The notes beneath the pieces are model-generated. The model had not been told where the DNA came from and ran no database searches. It worked only from the letters and a program-made list of their open reading frames with translations. This document shows positions 1 to 8,723 of a stretch of 64,000 bases of DNA, in pieces. Each line of letters starts with the position of its first letter. The first letter of the stretch is position 1. This DNA comes from Flavobacteriaceae bacterium D16 (lineage in GTDB: Bacteria; Bacteroidota; Bacteroidia; Flavobacteriales; Flavobacteriaceae), in the NCBI GenBank assembly GCA_021295155.1, contig JAJTJC010000033.1:62001-126000 (forward strand), written 5' to 3'. A program made the translations under genes and the position numbers.

Positions 1-753
1 ACTAGCCAGCACTACTTCATCAGCGGAATAGCTATTTTCTGAGGTATTGACCTTAGATACTTTAGGAGCATTAAATGCAAAGGAAGTTACCGTTTCACCG
101 GTTATCAGCTTTACACCCTGCTTTACCAGGTAGTTTTTGAGATTTGCCATGATCTCCGGAGGTGAGGTATGTGCGTCACAGAGGTAATGAACAGCTCCTC
201 TGATTTCAGGACTAAGGTTTGGCTGTAAGTCTTTGAGTTCTTTTGAAGACAGTTCTTTTACTTCTAGGCCTAAATCTGATGCTCTTTTGGCCACTTCGCG
301 CTCATGGGCTTCTTCTTTTTGTGATTTGAAAAGCATGAGCAAGCCCTTTTTTTCCAATTGGAAATTACCTAAATCGCCTAGTTGCTGCCATTCGGTAAAC
401 AATTCTTTACTTAACAGGTTAAGGTCTTTGATCAGTGGGATAGCTTTCTCAACCTTGGCTTTGGTTGAGGAACGGTTAAAATACCAGGCCCATCTCAGAA
501 AATCAGGGTCCAGCCGGGGTTTCATATAAAAAGGGCTGCTGCTATTGAACATCCACTTTATCCCTTTTGCCATCATCCCGGGTGAGGCAAGAGGAATGAT
601 ATGACTGGGTGTCAGATACCCTGCATTCACATAGGATGCTCCTCCCGTTAGGTCGGACTTATCAAGGACAATAACCTCATGGCCCTCCTTATGCAAGTAG
701 TAAGCTGTGCTCAATCCTACGATTCCGCCCCCTATGACAATTACTTTTTTCAA
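1..753 (-). CDS. DadA-like FAD-dependent amino acid oxidoreductase (partial, C-terminus outside window)
   Basis: The reverse strand encodes about 251 residues running off the left window edge. The N-terminus has the dinucleotide-binding motif VIVIGGGIVGLSTAYYL followed by an acidic strand end (VIVLDKSD), then GGASYVNAGYLTPS, typical of the DAO/DadA flavoprotein family. These oxidise D-amino acids or similar amines using FAD. No ATG is available in frame near the Rossmann strand, and a TTG at 753 directly precedes KKVIVIGGG, so a TTG start is proposed. The substrate cannot be told. It lies just downstream of tRNA-Leu and its terminator, so it probably has its own promoter. Confidence 0.8.
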   Translation of the reverse strand, partial: MKKVIVIGGGIVGLSTAYYLHKEGHEVIVLDKSDLTGGASYVNAGYLTPSHIIPLASPGMMAKGIKWMFNSSSPFYMKPRLDPDFLRWAWYFNRSSTKAKVEKAIPLIKDLNLLSKELFTEWQQLGDLGNFQLEKKGLLMLFKSQKEEAHEREVAKRASDLGLEVKELSSKELKDLQPNLSPEIRGAVHYLCDAHTSPPEIMANLKNYLVKQGVKLITGETVTSFAFNAPKVSKVNTSENSYSADEVVLAS

Positions 754-780
754 TCCAATAATGTATAATACGATACAAGA

Positions 781-815
781 TAAAAAAAGCCCCGGGGAAT
801 ACTCCTCGGGGCTTA
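781..815 (-). terminator. Rho-independent terminator of tRNA-Leu
   Basis: On the minus strand AAGCCCCG pairs with CGGGGCTT across a short loop, with further G-C pairs inside, and is followed by a run of T. It sits immediately downstream of the tRNA-Leu 3' end. Confidence 0.8.
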
Positions 816-817
816 AG

Positions 818-901
818 TGCCCAGAATGGGAGTCGAACCCATACGCCCTAACGGACACATGGCCCTCAACCATGCCTGTCTACCAGTTCCAGCACCTGGG
901 C
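818..901 (-). tRNA. tRNA-Leu (anticodon GAG)
   Basis: An 84-nt cloverleaf: acceptor GCCCAGG pairs with TCTGGGC (one G-T pair) with discriminator A. The anticodon stem CATGG/CCATG encloses loop TTGAGGG, giving GAG. A class II variable arm precedes the T arm GGGTTCGACTCCC. CCA is not encoded. Confidence 0.93.
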
Positions 902-917
902 AGCTGGATTAGCGCGA

Positions 918-925
918 CAAATATA
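918..925 (-). promoter_or_regulatory. -7 promoter box of tRNA-Leu
   Basis: Reverse-strand TATATTTG is an exact match to the Bacteroidota -7 element TAnnTTTG and ends 16 bases before the tRNA 5' end. The tRNA-Lys gene has the identical octamer. Confidence 0.7.
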
Positions 926-961
926 GGGAAGTATTTTCAGATCTTCAGCAACTCAAAGAGC

Positions 962-1004
962 TGATTTATGTCATGAATTCTAACGGTCTAAACCATTAGA
1001 TTTG
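962..1004 (+). promoter_or_regulatory. Class II operator-promoter of the metal efflux operon
   Basis: The palindrome TGATTTATGTCA (962-973) is centred 33 bp before the centre of a perfect -7 box TAGATTTG (997-1004). The same arrangement recurs at ten other places in the window, mostly before stress genes. Here it would drive the small exported protein at 1098 and the RND efflux genes. It carries one departure from the strict TGATnnnnATCA form. Confidence 0.72.
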
Positions 1005-1097
1005 AATCCAAGCTGAAGCACTATTAATTGCGTTTACGAAGCCTATGTAAATAGTGTTACATAATTGCGTCAGATTTTTAATAACTTCGATAAAATT

Positions 1098-1496
1098 ATG
1101 ATTCGTATTCATTCCATCTTGCTTGCACTTTTAGTGCTTTTGCAGAGTTCCTTCTGGAACCTGGATGATGTTTCTCGCATGGGTGCTTTGATTGAGCATG
1201 CTAAATTTCATGCTGATGCATATGGGGATAATTTTGTGGTATTCCTTTCTAAGCACTATGGAGAATTGCAACAAGAACATGATAAGCAACACCAGGAGGA
1301 GAAATCGGAACATGAAAATTTGCCTTTCCAGAACCAATCCTGCGTTTTGGTTGTGGCAGACCTTTCCCGTCTTGGGAATACATTTACCCTCCCGAATGCT
1401 GTAATGAACACAAATACCCCTCAGAATTTCTACTACCTGGAAAACTACGCATCTTTAGCAGATTTTGAAATTTTTGAACCACCCCGATTGATATAA
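1098..1496 (+). CDS. Small exported histidine-rich protein of the metal efflux operon
   Basis: This 132-residue protein starts MIRIHSILLALLVLLQSSFW, a short hydrophobic export signal. The ATG at 1065 is also in frame but would put extra residues before that signal, so 1098 is preferred. The middle is rich in His, Glu and Gln (HDKQHQEEKSEHE), which could bind metal ions in the periplasm, and the C-terminus is neutral. It is 58 bp before the RND pump and shares its operator-promoter. I recognise no named family. The metal role is inferred from composition and position. Confidence 0.65.
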   Translation: MIRIHSILLALLVLLQSSFWNLDDVSRMGALIEHAKFHADAYGDNFVVFLSKHYGELQQEHDKQHQEEKSEHENLPFQNQSCVLVVADLSRLGNTFTLPNAVMNTNTPQNFYYLENYASLADFEIFEPPRLI

Positions 1497-1554
1497 TCTT
1501 GAGCATGACAACCCCCTTTCTCTAGGGTCAAGTTTCACCGCACATTACTGGATT

Positions 1555-4500
1555 ATGTTATCAAAAATCATTCAATTTAGTTTACGCAATAAGCTTTTTG
1601 TACTCATATCTATAGCTATTGTAGCCGTTTTCGGCATGTATGCACTTACACAAATTTCCATTGGTGCCGTTCCTGATATTACCAATAACCAGGTACAGGT
1701 AATTACTACTTCAAGGAACCTGTCTACCCAGGACATCGAACAATTCGTAACCTACCCTGTAGAACTTGAAATGGCGAACCTTCCGGGAGTAGTGGAAATT
1801 CGTTCAATATCGAAATTCGGACTGTCAGTGGTGACTATCGTCTTCGAGGACGACATGGGCACCTATCTGCCTCGCCAGTTAATCGCTGAGAAAATCAAGT
1901 CTGCCAGTGAAAAAATCCCGGAGGGATTTGGCAGTCCCGAAATGGGCCCCATATCTACAGGCCTGGGTGAGATCTACCAATATATCCTGGATACCCGACC
2001 GGGTTACGAATCGCAGTACTCGGCTATGGACCTGAGAACCATACAGGACTGGATTGTAAAGCGGCAATTATCCGGTATTCCCGGTGTGGTTGAGGTCAAT
2101 ACCTGGGGAGGAGAATTAAAGCAATACGAAATAGCCATAGATCCGGAGCAACTGCAATCTAAGGAAATAGCTATTTCACAGGTTTTCATTGCCCTGGAAA
2201 ATAATAATAGTGTAGCAGGGGGTGGTTATATTGAAAAACTAAACGATGCCTATTTCATTCGTGGAGAGGGGCTTATTGCCTCGCTGGAAGACATTGAGAA
2301 AACGGTTGTTACTAACCGCAATGGAAGTCCGGTTCTTATTAGGGATATTGCAGAAGTAGGATATGGAAAGGCCACGCGCTTTGGGGCCATTACCGGTAAT
2401 GCTCAGGGAGAAAAAGTGCTGGGACAGGTAATGATGCTCAAGCATGCCAACTCCAAAGAAGTTATTGATGCCGTAAAAGCCAGGGTGTCTGAAATTTCCG
2501 AAACACTCCCAGAAGGCGTATATATAAATGATTTCCTGGAACGGAGTGAATTGATCGGAAAAACAACTACCACAGTTGTGGAGAACCTGATTTTAGGATG
2601 TCTTATTGTGGTATTTGTGGTCGTCCTGCTATTGGGTAATTACCGTTCAGGTTTTATTGTGGCCTCTGTAATTCCCCTGAGTTTATTGTTTGCTATTTCC
2701 CTGATGTATGTTTTTGGGGTTGATGCTAATTTAATGAGCCTTGGAGCTATTGATTTTGGGATAATCATAGATGGTGCCGTAATTATTGTAGAGTATACAG
2801 CTTTTCGCTTTACACGGATGGATAGTACGATTAGCAGGGGAGAATTAAGGGCTGTAGCTGATCAGACTACTTTAAGAGGTGCCGCTAAGATGATGAATTC
2901 TGCCATATTCGGTCAGTTTATTATCCTCATTGTGTTTATCCCTGTACTCTCCCTTAGCGGAGTAGAGGGGAAGATGTTCCGCCCTATGGCCTTAACCTTC
3001 AGTTTTGCATTGTTGGGGGCCATGATCCTTTGCCTGACTTATATACCGATAGTTTCCGCTCACTTTCTGAAGCCGGGCCTTGCCCAAAATAGCCGGATAT
3101 CAAAAGGTATTATTCGTTTTCTGGAACGTATATACGATCCTTCTATACGATGGGCCCTAAATAGCAAGAAACTGGTCATAGGTATTGCCACGGCACTACT
3201 GTTGGGAACCGGTTACTTATTCAGCACCATGGGTGCTGAGTTTGTACCCACACTGGATGAGGGTGATTTTGTTATTCAGCCTGTCTTACCCACTGGCACT
3301 TCCCTAACAAAGACCATCGAAATTACTACTGAAATCGAAAGAATACTCCTGGATCAATTTCCAGAAGTAGACCAGGTTGTAACGCGCATTGGGGCGGCAG
3401 AGGTACCAACAGACCCCATGTCTATGGAAGAAAGTGATGTGATTATCACGCTGAAACCGAAAAAGGAATGGGTTTCAGCGGAATCCAAGGATGCCCTTGC
3501 AGAAGAGTTTAAAAAAGCCCTTGCAGTTATTCCCGGAATGGAAGTAGAATTTACCCAGCCCATTGAGATGCGTTTTAATGAACTGATAACAGGGGTAAGG
3601 GCAGATATTGCTATTAAGGTGTTTGGAGAGGACCTGCAAATCCTAAGTGAAAAAGCGAATGAAATAAAGAGCCTGATAACTGACGTTCCCGGGGCAGCAG
3701 ATATCGCTGTTGAGAAAATAGTTGGCCTTCCCCAACTCAATGTGCGTTATAATCGTTCTAAAATGGCCTTGTACGGGTTGCAGATCAACACCTTGAACCG
3801 TATCATAGAAATGGGATTCGCGGGCATTAAGCTGGGTACCGTATTTGAGGGGGAAAAACGATTTGACCTCACATTGCGGTTAAATAAACGACACCGTACG
3901 GATCTGGAATCACTGAATAAACTATATATAGATACACCTGGGGGGCAGAAGATACCGTTGCGGGAGCTTGCTGAAATAACGTATACGGAAGGAGCTGCAA
4001 AAATAGCCCGGGATGACACCAGAAGGCGAATAGTGGTGGGTGTGAATGTTCGTAACCGGGATCTCCAATCGGTTGTAGAAGACATTCAGGAAAGAATTAA
4101 GGAAAATCTGATACTTCCCGCCGGTTATTCAGTTTCTTATGGCGGGCAGTTTGAAAACCTTCAAATGGCCAGAAACCGCCTGCTGGTGGCCGTGCCCATA
4201 TCCCTGATACTTATATTTATCCTGTTGTTCTTCGCATTTGGTTCAGTACGCGAAGCGCTACTGGTATATACGGCCATTCCACTTGCTGCAGTAGGTGGAG
4301 TACTACTGCTCTGGCTCCGGGATATGCCTTTCAGCATTTCAGCGGGGATAGGATTTATCGCGCTGTTTGGGATAGCCGTCCTCAACGGAATTGTTTTGAT
4401 TGAACATTTTAAGGAACTAAAAGATGAAGGTAGCATGAAAATTGAAGAGCTTGTACGTAATGGCACCCGCCACCGGCTTAGACCAGTCTTGCTTACTGCT

Positions 4501-5883
4501 TCGGCTGCAGCCCTTGGTTTTTTGCCTATGGCGGTATCCTCTAATGTTGGCGCCGAGGTGCAACGACCCTTAGCTACGGTAGTGATTGGCGGACTCGTAA
4601 CCGCAACACTCCTCACCCTGATTGTACTTCCGGTACTTTATACACTATTCGCCGGTAAGCTGCAACGAAAGGCGAAAAGAACTGGACAGCTACCCACAAT
4701 GCTCCTTTTACTGGGCATGGTTTTACCTTTCAACAATATTGAGGCTCAAAGTGAACCACTTGGATATGAAGAACTCAGAATGCTGGCTCTGGAAAACAAT
4801 GCCCATTTACAAGCTGTTGCGCTGTCAAGGGATAGACAAAGATCCTTAATGGGTGCAGCCTATGATTTTGACAAAACCCAAGTCTTTTACAGCTACGACC
4901 AGAATAACCTCGCCATCAATGGAAAGCCCCTTGAGGTATATGGTGTTCAACAAGATTTTAAGTTTCCCCTGCTTTATTTTACTGATCGCAAAATGCGTAA
5001 ATCAGTATGGGAACAGGCTGAAAACAGGTTGCAGATTGAAAGGCGCATGTTAGAAGGATCTCTTGCTTCTTCCTATTACGAATTGCAACATGTTTCGGCT
5101 AAAATAAAAATCTATGAAGCCCTGGATTCCCTTTTTACTGAGATGGCCAGAGCAGCTAGCAGGCGATATGAACTAGGCGGCACCAATTATCTGGAAAAGA
5201 TATCTGCCAGGGCTAAACAACAGGAGTCGGCAACTGTATTGCGCTCTCTTAGGGAAGAGTACCAGGTGCAGGCAGAGGCAATTAACCAATTGGTGCAAGC
5301 TCCTGAAATAATTGGGATCAGGAATGAACCCCTGGGTAAGCTCACTCCCCAAAATACACTAATCGCAGGGCATCCCGGATTGCGTTTTATGGAAAAAGAA
5401 AGTCAATATCTTACCGAAAAACGGCGGCTTGAAGGCCAGTCCCTTCTACCCGATATTTCCTTTACTTATTTCCAGGGCACTAATTCTACACTGAATCAGA
5501 ACCTTTATGGGTATCAAATGGGTTTTAAAATACCACTCTTGTTTCCAGCCAAGACGTCCCGAATTCGCGCTTCGCGACTTGCTGAAGAAGCTGGTTTTTC
5601 AAAGGTTCAGGATTACCGTATCCGACTGGAATCGGCATTTGAGCAATTGAAACATAAACTTGCCAGGGATGAGGTTGCCCTGGAATATTACGAAAATGAA
5701 GGACAGCAACTTGCGCAGGAGATTCAAAAAATGGCAGAATTGGGATACAAGAATGGAGAGATCGATCTTTTCCGATATATACAAAGCCTGGAACAGGTGA
5801 GTACACTGCGTCTTTCCTACTTAGACCATCTCAACCGCTATAATCAGACGGTCATTGAAATTAACTACCTAATCCTTAAATAA
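1555..5883 (+). CDS. czcA: CzcA/CusA-type heavy-metal RND pump fused to a TolC-like outer-membrane channel
   Basis: At 1442 residues this is about 400 longer than a normal HME-RND pump. Residues 1 to about 1035 form the 12-helix pump. Helix 4 carries DFGIIIDGAVIIVE, the D-x5-D-x6-E charge relay described for divalent-cation exporters (Co/Zn/Cd, CzcA-like), rather than the CusA monovalent type. After the last helix (VLPVLYTLFAGKLQRKAKR) comes a second signal-like stretch (LLLLGMVLPFNNIEAQ) and then a coiled TolC/CusC-like domain to the end. So the inner-membrane pump and the outer-membrane channel are made as one chain, probably cleaved after the internal signal. This fusion is common in Bacteroidota. 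It is followed 7 bp later by the adaptor gene. Confidence 0.9.
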   Translation: MLSKIIQFSLRNKLFVLISIAIVAVFGMYALTQISIGAVPDITNNQVQVITTSRNLSTQDIEQFVTYPVELEMANLPGVVEIRSISKFGLSVVTIVFEDDMGTYLPRQLIAEKIKSASEKIPEGFGSPEMGPISTGLGEIYQYILDTRPGYESQYSAMDLRTIQDWIVKRQLSGIPGVVEVNTWGGELKQYEIAIDPEQLQSKEIAISQVFIALENNNSVAGGGYIEKLNDAYFIRGEGLIASLEDIEKTVVTNRNGSPVLIRDIAEVGYGKATRFGAITGNAQGEKVLGQVMMLKHANSKEVIDAVKARVSEISETLPEGVYINDFLERSELIGKTTTTVVENLILGCLIVVFVVVLLLGNYRSGFIVASVIPLSLLFAISLMYVFGVDANLMSLGAIDFGIIIDGAVIIVEYTAFRFTRMDSTISRGELRAVADQTTLRGAAKMMNSAIFGQFIILIVFIPVLSLSGVEGKMFRPMALTFSFALLGAMILCLTYIPIVSAHFLKPGLAQNSRISKGIIRFLERIYDPSIRWALNSKKLVIGIATALLLGTGYLFSTMGAEFVPTLDEGDFVIQPVLPTGTSLTKTIEITTEIERILLDQFPEVDQVVTRIGAAEVPTDPMSMEESDVIITLKPKKEWVSAESKDALAEEFKKALAVIPGMEVEFTQPIEMRFNELITGVRADIAIKVFGEDLQILSEKANEIKSLITDVPGAADIAVEKIVGLPQLNVRYNRSKMALYGLQINTLNRIIEMGFAGIKLGTVFEGEKRFDLTLRLNKRHRTDLESLNKLYIDTPGGQKIPLRELAEITYTEGAAKIARDDTRRRIVVGVNVRNRDLQSVVEDIQERIKENLILPAGYSVSYGGQFENLQMARNRLLVAVPISLILIFILLFFAFGSVREALLVYTAIPLAAVGGVLLLWLRDMPFSISAGIGFIALFGIAVLNGIVLIEHFKELKDEGSMKIEELVRNGTRHRLRPVLLTASAAALGFLPMAVSSNVGAEVQRPLATVVIGGLVTATLLTLIVLPVLYTLFAGKLQRKAKRTGQLPTMLLLLGMVLPFNNIEAQSEPLGYEELRMLALENNAHLQAVALSRDRQRSLMGAAYDFDKTQVFYSYDQNNLAINGKPLEVYGVQQDFKFPLLYFTDRKMRKSVWEQAENRLQIERRMLEGSLASSYYELQHVSAKIKIYEALDSLFTEMARAASRRYELGGTNYLEKISARAKQQESATVLRSLREEYQVQAEAINQLVQAPEIIGIRNEPLGKLTPQNTLIAGHPGLRFMEKESQYLTEKRRLEGQSLLPDISFTYFQGTNSTLNQNLYGYQMGFKIPLLFPAKTSRIRASRLAEEAGFSKVQDYRIRLESAFEQLKHKLARDEVALEYYENEGQQLAQEIQKMAELGYKNGEIDLFRYIQSLEQVSTLRLSYLDHLNRYNQTVIEINYLILK

Positions 5884-5890
5884 CGAGCAT

Positions 5891-7048
5891 ATGAAATGGG
5901 TATATAAGATTGTTGTACTGTTCTTTTGTTTTGGACTCTTTGTGTTTTGTAAAGGCAGGGAAGAAGCAAATGAAACCAAATCGGAAGTTTTCCCGGGAGA
6001 ACAGACTTCTCAGGGTATACGGATTAGCAAAGAACAGTTGAACTCCCGCAACATGACCATTGGCAAATTGGATACCATAACCGTAAGGGAAGTAGTAACT
6101 ACCCAGGGATATGTAGATGTGCCACCAGAAGGCAGGGCACTTGTAAGCGCTCCAATGCCAGGGTTTGTAAAAAGTGCACCCTATATCGTAGGGGAGCGGG
6201 TAAAAAAGGGTCAACAACTCCTCACTTTGGAAAACCCGGAGTTCGTTACCCTTCAACAGACCTACCTCGAGGCCCTTGCACAGCAGGAATATCTGAAATC
6301 TGAGTATGAACGTGAAAAAACCTTATTTGAAGAACGGGTCAGTTCCCGAAAAAACCTCCTTAAGGCAGAAAGCGATTATCGTAAAAACCGAGCAGCGATC
6401 ATCGGCCTGAAAGCTCAATTAGAATTGCTCAAGGTCAATGTTAATCAACTTGAATCGGATAGCATCAGATCTTATCTTAAACTTTATGCTCCAATAACCG
6501 GAAGCATTACGCGGGTTATGGTTAATCGCGGCATGTATACTCCTCCAAACGAACCCCTGCTCGAACTTGTAAACACGGATCACCTGCACCTTGAACTGGG
6601 TGTTTATGAACAGGATGCGCAAAAGGTTCAACCCAGGCAGAAACTCCAATTTTATCAGCCAGAAAATCCAGGGGAACTTTTTGAAGGAGAAGTATTTAAA
6701 GTTGGTGACCAGGTACAGGCCGAGAATCGAACGGTTCTCGTACATGGACACATCCCTGATAGCCTTGTCAGAAGTTTTCCTGTTGGGTCTTATATACAGG
6801 CGCAGATTATCTTGGATGAAAAACGAGTAGCGGCCTTGCCGGAAGCGGCTTTTCTGCGGGAAGGACAAGATACCTATGCCCTTGAAGTTACTCAGTTACC
6901 GGATGGGGATTATCTTCTGAAAAAGGTAGCACTGCAAACCGGCGCAGTCCAATCAGGGTATATACCCATATATACGGAAAACACGGAAATTCTGAAAAGT
7001 CAATTCCTGACCCGGGGTGTATTTTGGTTTAAATCGGAAGCAGAATAA
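5891..7048 (+). CDS. czcB: RND efflux periplasmic adaptor (CzcB/CusB-like lipoprotein)
   Basis: A 385-residue membrane fusion protein. The N-terminus is hydrophobic and ends in a Cys (FCFGLFVFCKGREE) usable as a lipobox. A biotinyl-lipoyl half (VSAPMPGFVKSAPYIVGERV) follows, then a long helical hairpin (about 115-190) and the return barrel half (LYAPITGSITRVMVNRG). A C-terminal membrane-proximal domain completes the fold. It would couple the pump upstream to its fused channel. The start is 7 bp after the pump stop, so the two are translated together. No His- or Met-rich metal-binding tail is visible. Confidence 0.9.
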   Translation: MKWVYKIVVLFFCFGLFVFCKGREEANETKSEVFPGEQTSQGIRISKEQLNSRNMTIGKLDTITVREVVTTQGYVDVPPEGRALVSAPMPGFVKSAPYIVGERVKKGQQLLTLENPEFVTLQQTYLEALAQQEYLKSEYEREKTLFEERVSSRKNLLKAESDYRKNRAAIIGLKAQLELLKVNVNQLESDSIRSYLKLYAPITGSITRVMVNRGMYTPPNEPLLELVNTDHLHLELGVYEQDAQKVQPRQKLQFYQPENPGELFEGEVFKVGDQVQAENRTVLVHGHIPDSLVRSFPVGSYIQAQIILDEKRVAALPEAAFLREGQDTYALEVTQLPDGDYLLKKVALQTGAVQSGYIPIYTENTEILKSQFLTRGVFWFKSEAE

Positions 7049-7131
7049 AAGATAATCGGCATTGGCATTTAATGTACCATTTAAAGTTATGCCGACAATG
7101 GATGGCGCAATTCGGTTTGTTTTTGCAATGA

Positions 7132-7173
7132 TGATAAAAATCATTTTATTAGAACAAGAGAACTCTTAGTTTG
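7132..7173 (+). promoter_or_regulatory. Class II operator-promoter of usp (7194)
   Basis: Strict palindrome TGATAAAAATCA (7132-7143) is centred 32 bp before a -7-like box TTAGTTTG (7166-7173). The start codon follows about 20 bases after the box, giving a very short leader, as at the other sites of this set. Confidence 0.75.
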
Positions 7174-7193
7174 CTTCTATAACTGGCACCTAT

Positions 7194-8036
7194 ATGAAGA
7201 CCATTCTTTATGCAACGGACTGTACCCGTCATGCAACTCCAGCATTGCGGTATGCATACAAACTGAGCGAACAACTGGATGCAAAGCTTATTATTCTCTC
7301 TGTATTTGATCTGCCCCCTGTCCTGGTTGCTACCATAAGGTCACCCAAGCACTTATCTAAAATGGCTGCTGATGAGCACATGATGGTACTTCATAATTAT
7401 TGTTCTCGTTATCTCAAAGACAGCATGAGTTCGAACATTGTCCTTGATGTAGTAGAAAGTCCTTCTATTGCAGATGGAATACTAAAGCGTTGCCATGCTT
7501 TAAAACCAGATCTGTTAATATTGGGTATGAAAGACGAGCATACCCTGAGGGGGTATTTCTCTGGAAACATTGCCAATGCAATTCTTGCTGAAAGCCCCTG
7601 CCCGGTAATTATGGCACCTAACCAGTTCCGCTACCGAAAACTTAAGACACTGATCTATGCTACAGACTTTGAAGAACGCGATATCGAGGCAATAAAGAAA
7701 CTGGTGGCCCTTGCGGCACCTTATGAAGCGGAGATATTGGTGGTGCACATTCCCACTAAGGAGGAATATTCCGGCATGGAACAAATGGAGTGGTTTAAAG
7801 AATTATTGAACCAGAAGGTTGACTACCCAAATATCCGGTTCCATATGATTTTTGCCGCAAGTGTGCAGGAGGGTTTGGGTAGCTATGCGGAGGACGTACG
7901 TGCAGACCTCCTGGTGATGCTTCAAAGGGCTAGCAGCCGGTCATTCTTTGGTAAACTCCTGCATGGTGATCAGGTAAAAGCCATGGAAACCCGAAGTAAA
8001 ATCCCAATTATGAGCATTAACGAGCACTGTCTGTAA
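7194..8036 (+). CDS. Universal stress protein, two-domain
   Basis: This 280-residue protein has two UspA domains in tandem. The first starts KTILYATDCTRHATPALRYA and the second KTLIYATDFEERDIEAIKKL. The nucleotide loop of domain 1 (GMKDEHTLRGYFSGN) keeps spacing but departs from the G-x2-G-x9-G(S/T) ATP signature, and domain 2 has lost it, so ATP binding is doubtful. It has its own operator-promoter and converges with an ABC ATPase gene, overlapping it by 20 bp. Of the seven Usp genes here it is the most divergent. Confidence 0.9.
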   Translation: MKTILYATDCTRHATPALRYAYKLSEQLDAKLIILSVFDLPPVLVATIRSPKHLSKMAADEHMMVLHNYCSRYLKDSMSSNIVLDVVESPSIADGILKRCHALKPDLLILGMKDEHTLRGYFSGNIANAILAESPCPVIMAPNQFRYRKLKTLIYATDFEERDIEAIKKLVALAAPYEAEILVVHIPTKEEYSGMEQMEWFKELLNQKVDYPNIRFHMIFAASVQEGLGSYAEDVRADLLVMLQRASSRSFFGKLLHGDQVKAMETRSKIPIMSINEHCL

Positions 8037-8712
8037 GATTGCCGCTAATCCTTCCGTCTTCCATTTCGATTATTCGATCTGTCCGTTCTGCAAAATCATG
8101 GTCGTGAGTAACTACCAGTAAGGATAGGCCCTGTTCTTCTTTAAGCCTTTTGAATATCTGGAATACGTTTTCTGCATTATAACTGTCCAGGTTTCCGGTA
8201 GGTTCGTCACCCATAAGAATGGAGGGGTTATTGATCAGCGCCCTGGCAATGGCTACCCTTTGCTTTTCTCCACCGGAGATTCTGGAGGCTCGTTTATTTG
8301 CCAGTTTGGCAATATTGAGCATTTCTAATTTTTCCATGGCATCGTGTTCAATCTCTGCGTCAGATCTAGCAGCAAGTTTTCTCGCAGGGAGCATGACATT
8401 TTCGAGAACGCTAAATTCGGATAGCAGGTAGTGGAATTGAAATACAAAACCAATGTGCTTATTTCGAAGGCGGGATAATTCCTGGTGGGGTTTCCCTGTA
8501 ACCAGTTCTTCATTCAGATACAGTTTACCTTCATAATCCGTATCCATGGTAGAGAGGATATACAACAAGGTTGATTTGCCTGAACCAGACTTACCCATGA
8601 TAGACGCAAACTCTCCTTTTTTTACCTCAAAGCTGATATTTTTGAGCACATGAAAATCGACCGGTTTTCGGAAATGCTTGTTAATATCAACTGTTTGGAG
8701 GACTTTCTTCAT
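8017..8712 (-). CDS. ABC transporter ATP-binding protein (LolD/MacB type)
   Basis: A 231-residue ATPase with Walker A GKSGSGKST, signature ISGGEKQRVAIARAL, Walker B ILMGDEPTG and the switch His in VVTHDHD. The length and order match the LolD/MacB/FtsE group that powers mechanotransmission across the periplasm rather than solute import. It follows the permease by 11 bp and the adaptor before it, so the set forms a tripartite exporter operon (LytTR regulator, adaptor, permease, ATPase). Its 3' end overlaps the convergent usp gene by 20 bp. Confidence 0.92.
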   Translation of the reverse strand: MKKVLQTVDINKHFRKPVDFHVLKNISFEVKKGEFASIMGKSGSGKSTLLYILSTMDTDYEGKLYLNEELVTGKPHQELSRLRNKHIGFVFQFHYLLSEFSVLENVMLPARKLAARSDAEIEHDAMEKLEMLNIAKLANKRASRISGGEKQRVAIARALINNPSILMGDEPTGNLDSYNAENVFQIFKRLKEEQGLSLLVVTHDHDFAERTDRIIEMEDGRISGNLTDSAR

Positions 8713-8723
8713 GACCGGACTAC

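Noticed and set aside
707-964. Plus-strand frame over tRNA-Leu
   Set aside because: It crosses the tRNA and its terminator and has no independent evidence.
4161-4616. Minus-strand frame of 151 residues inside the RND pump
   Set aside because: Shadow of the strongly supported pump gene. Composition is typical of antisense frames.
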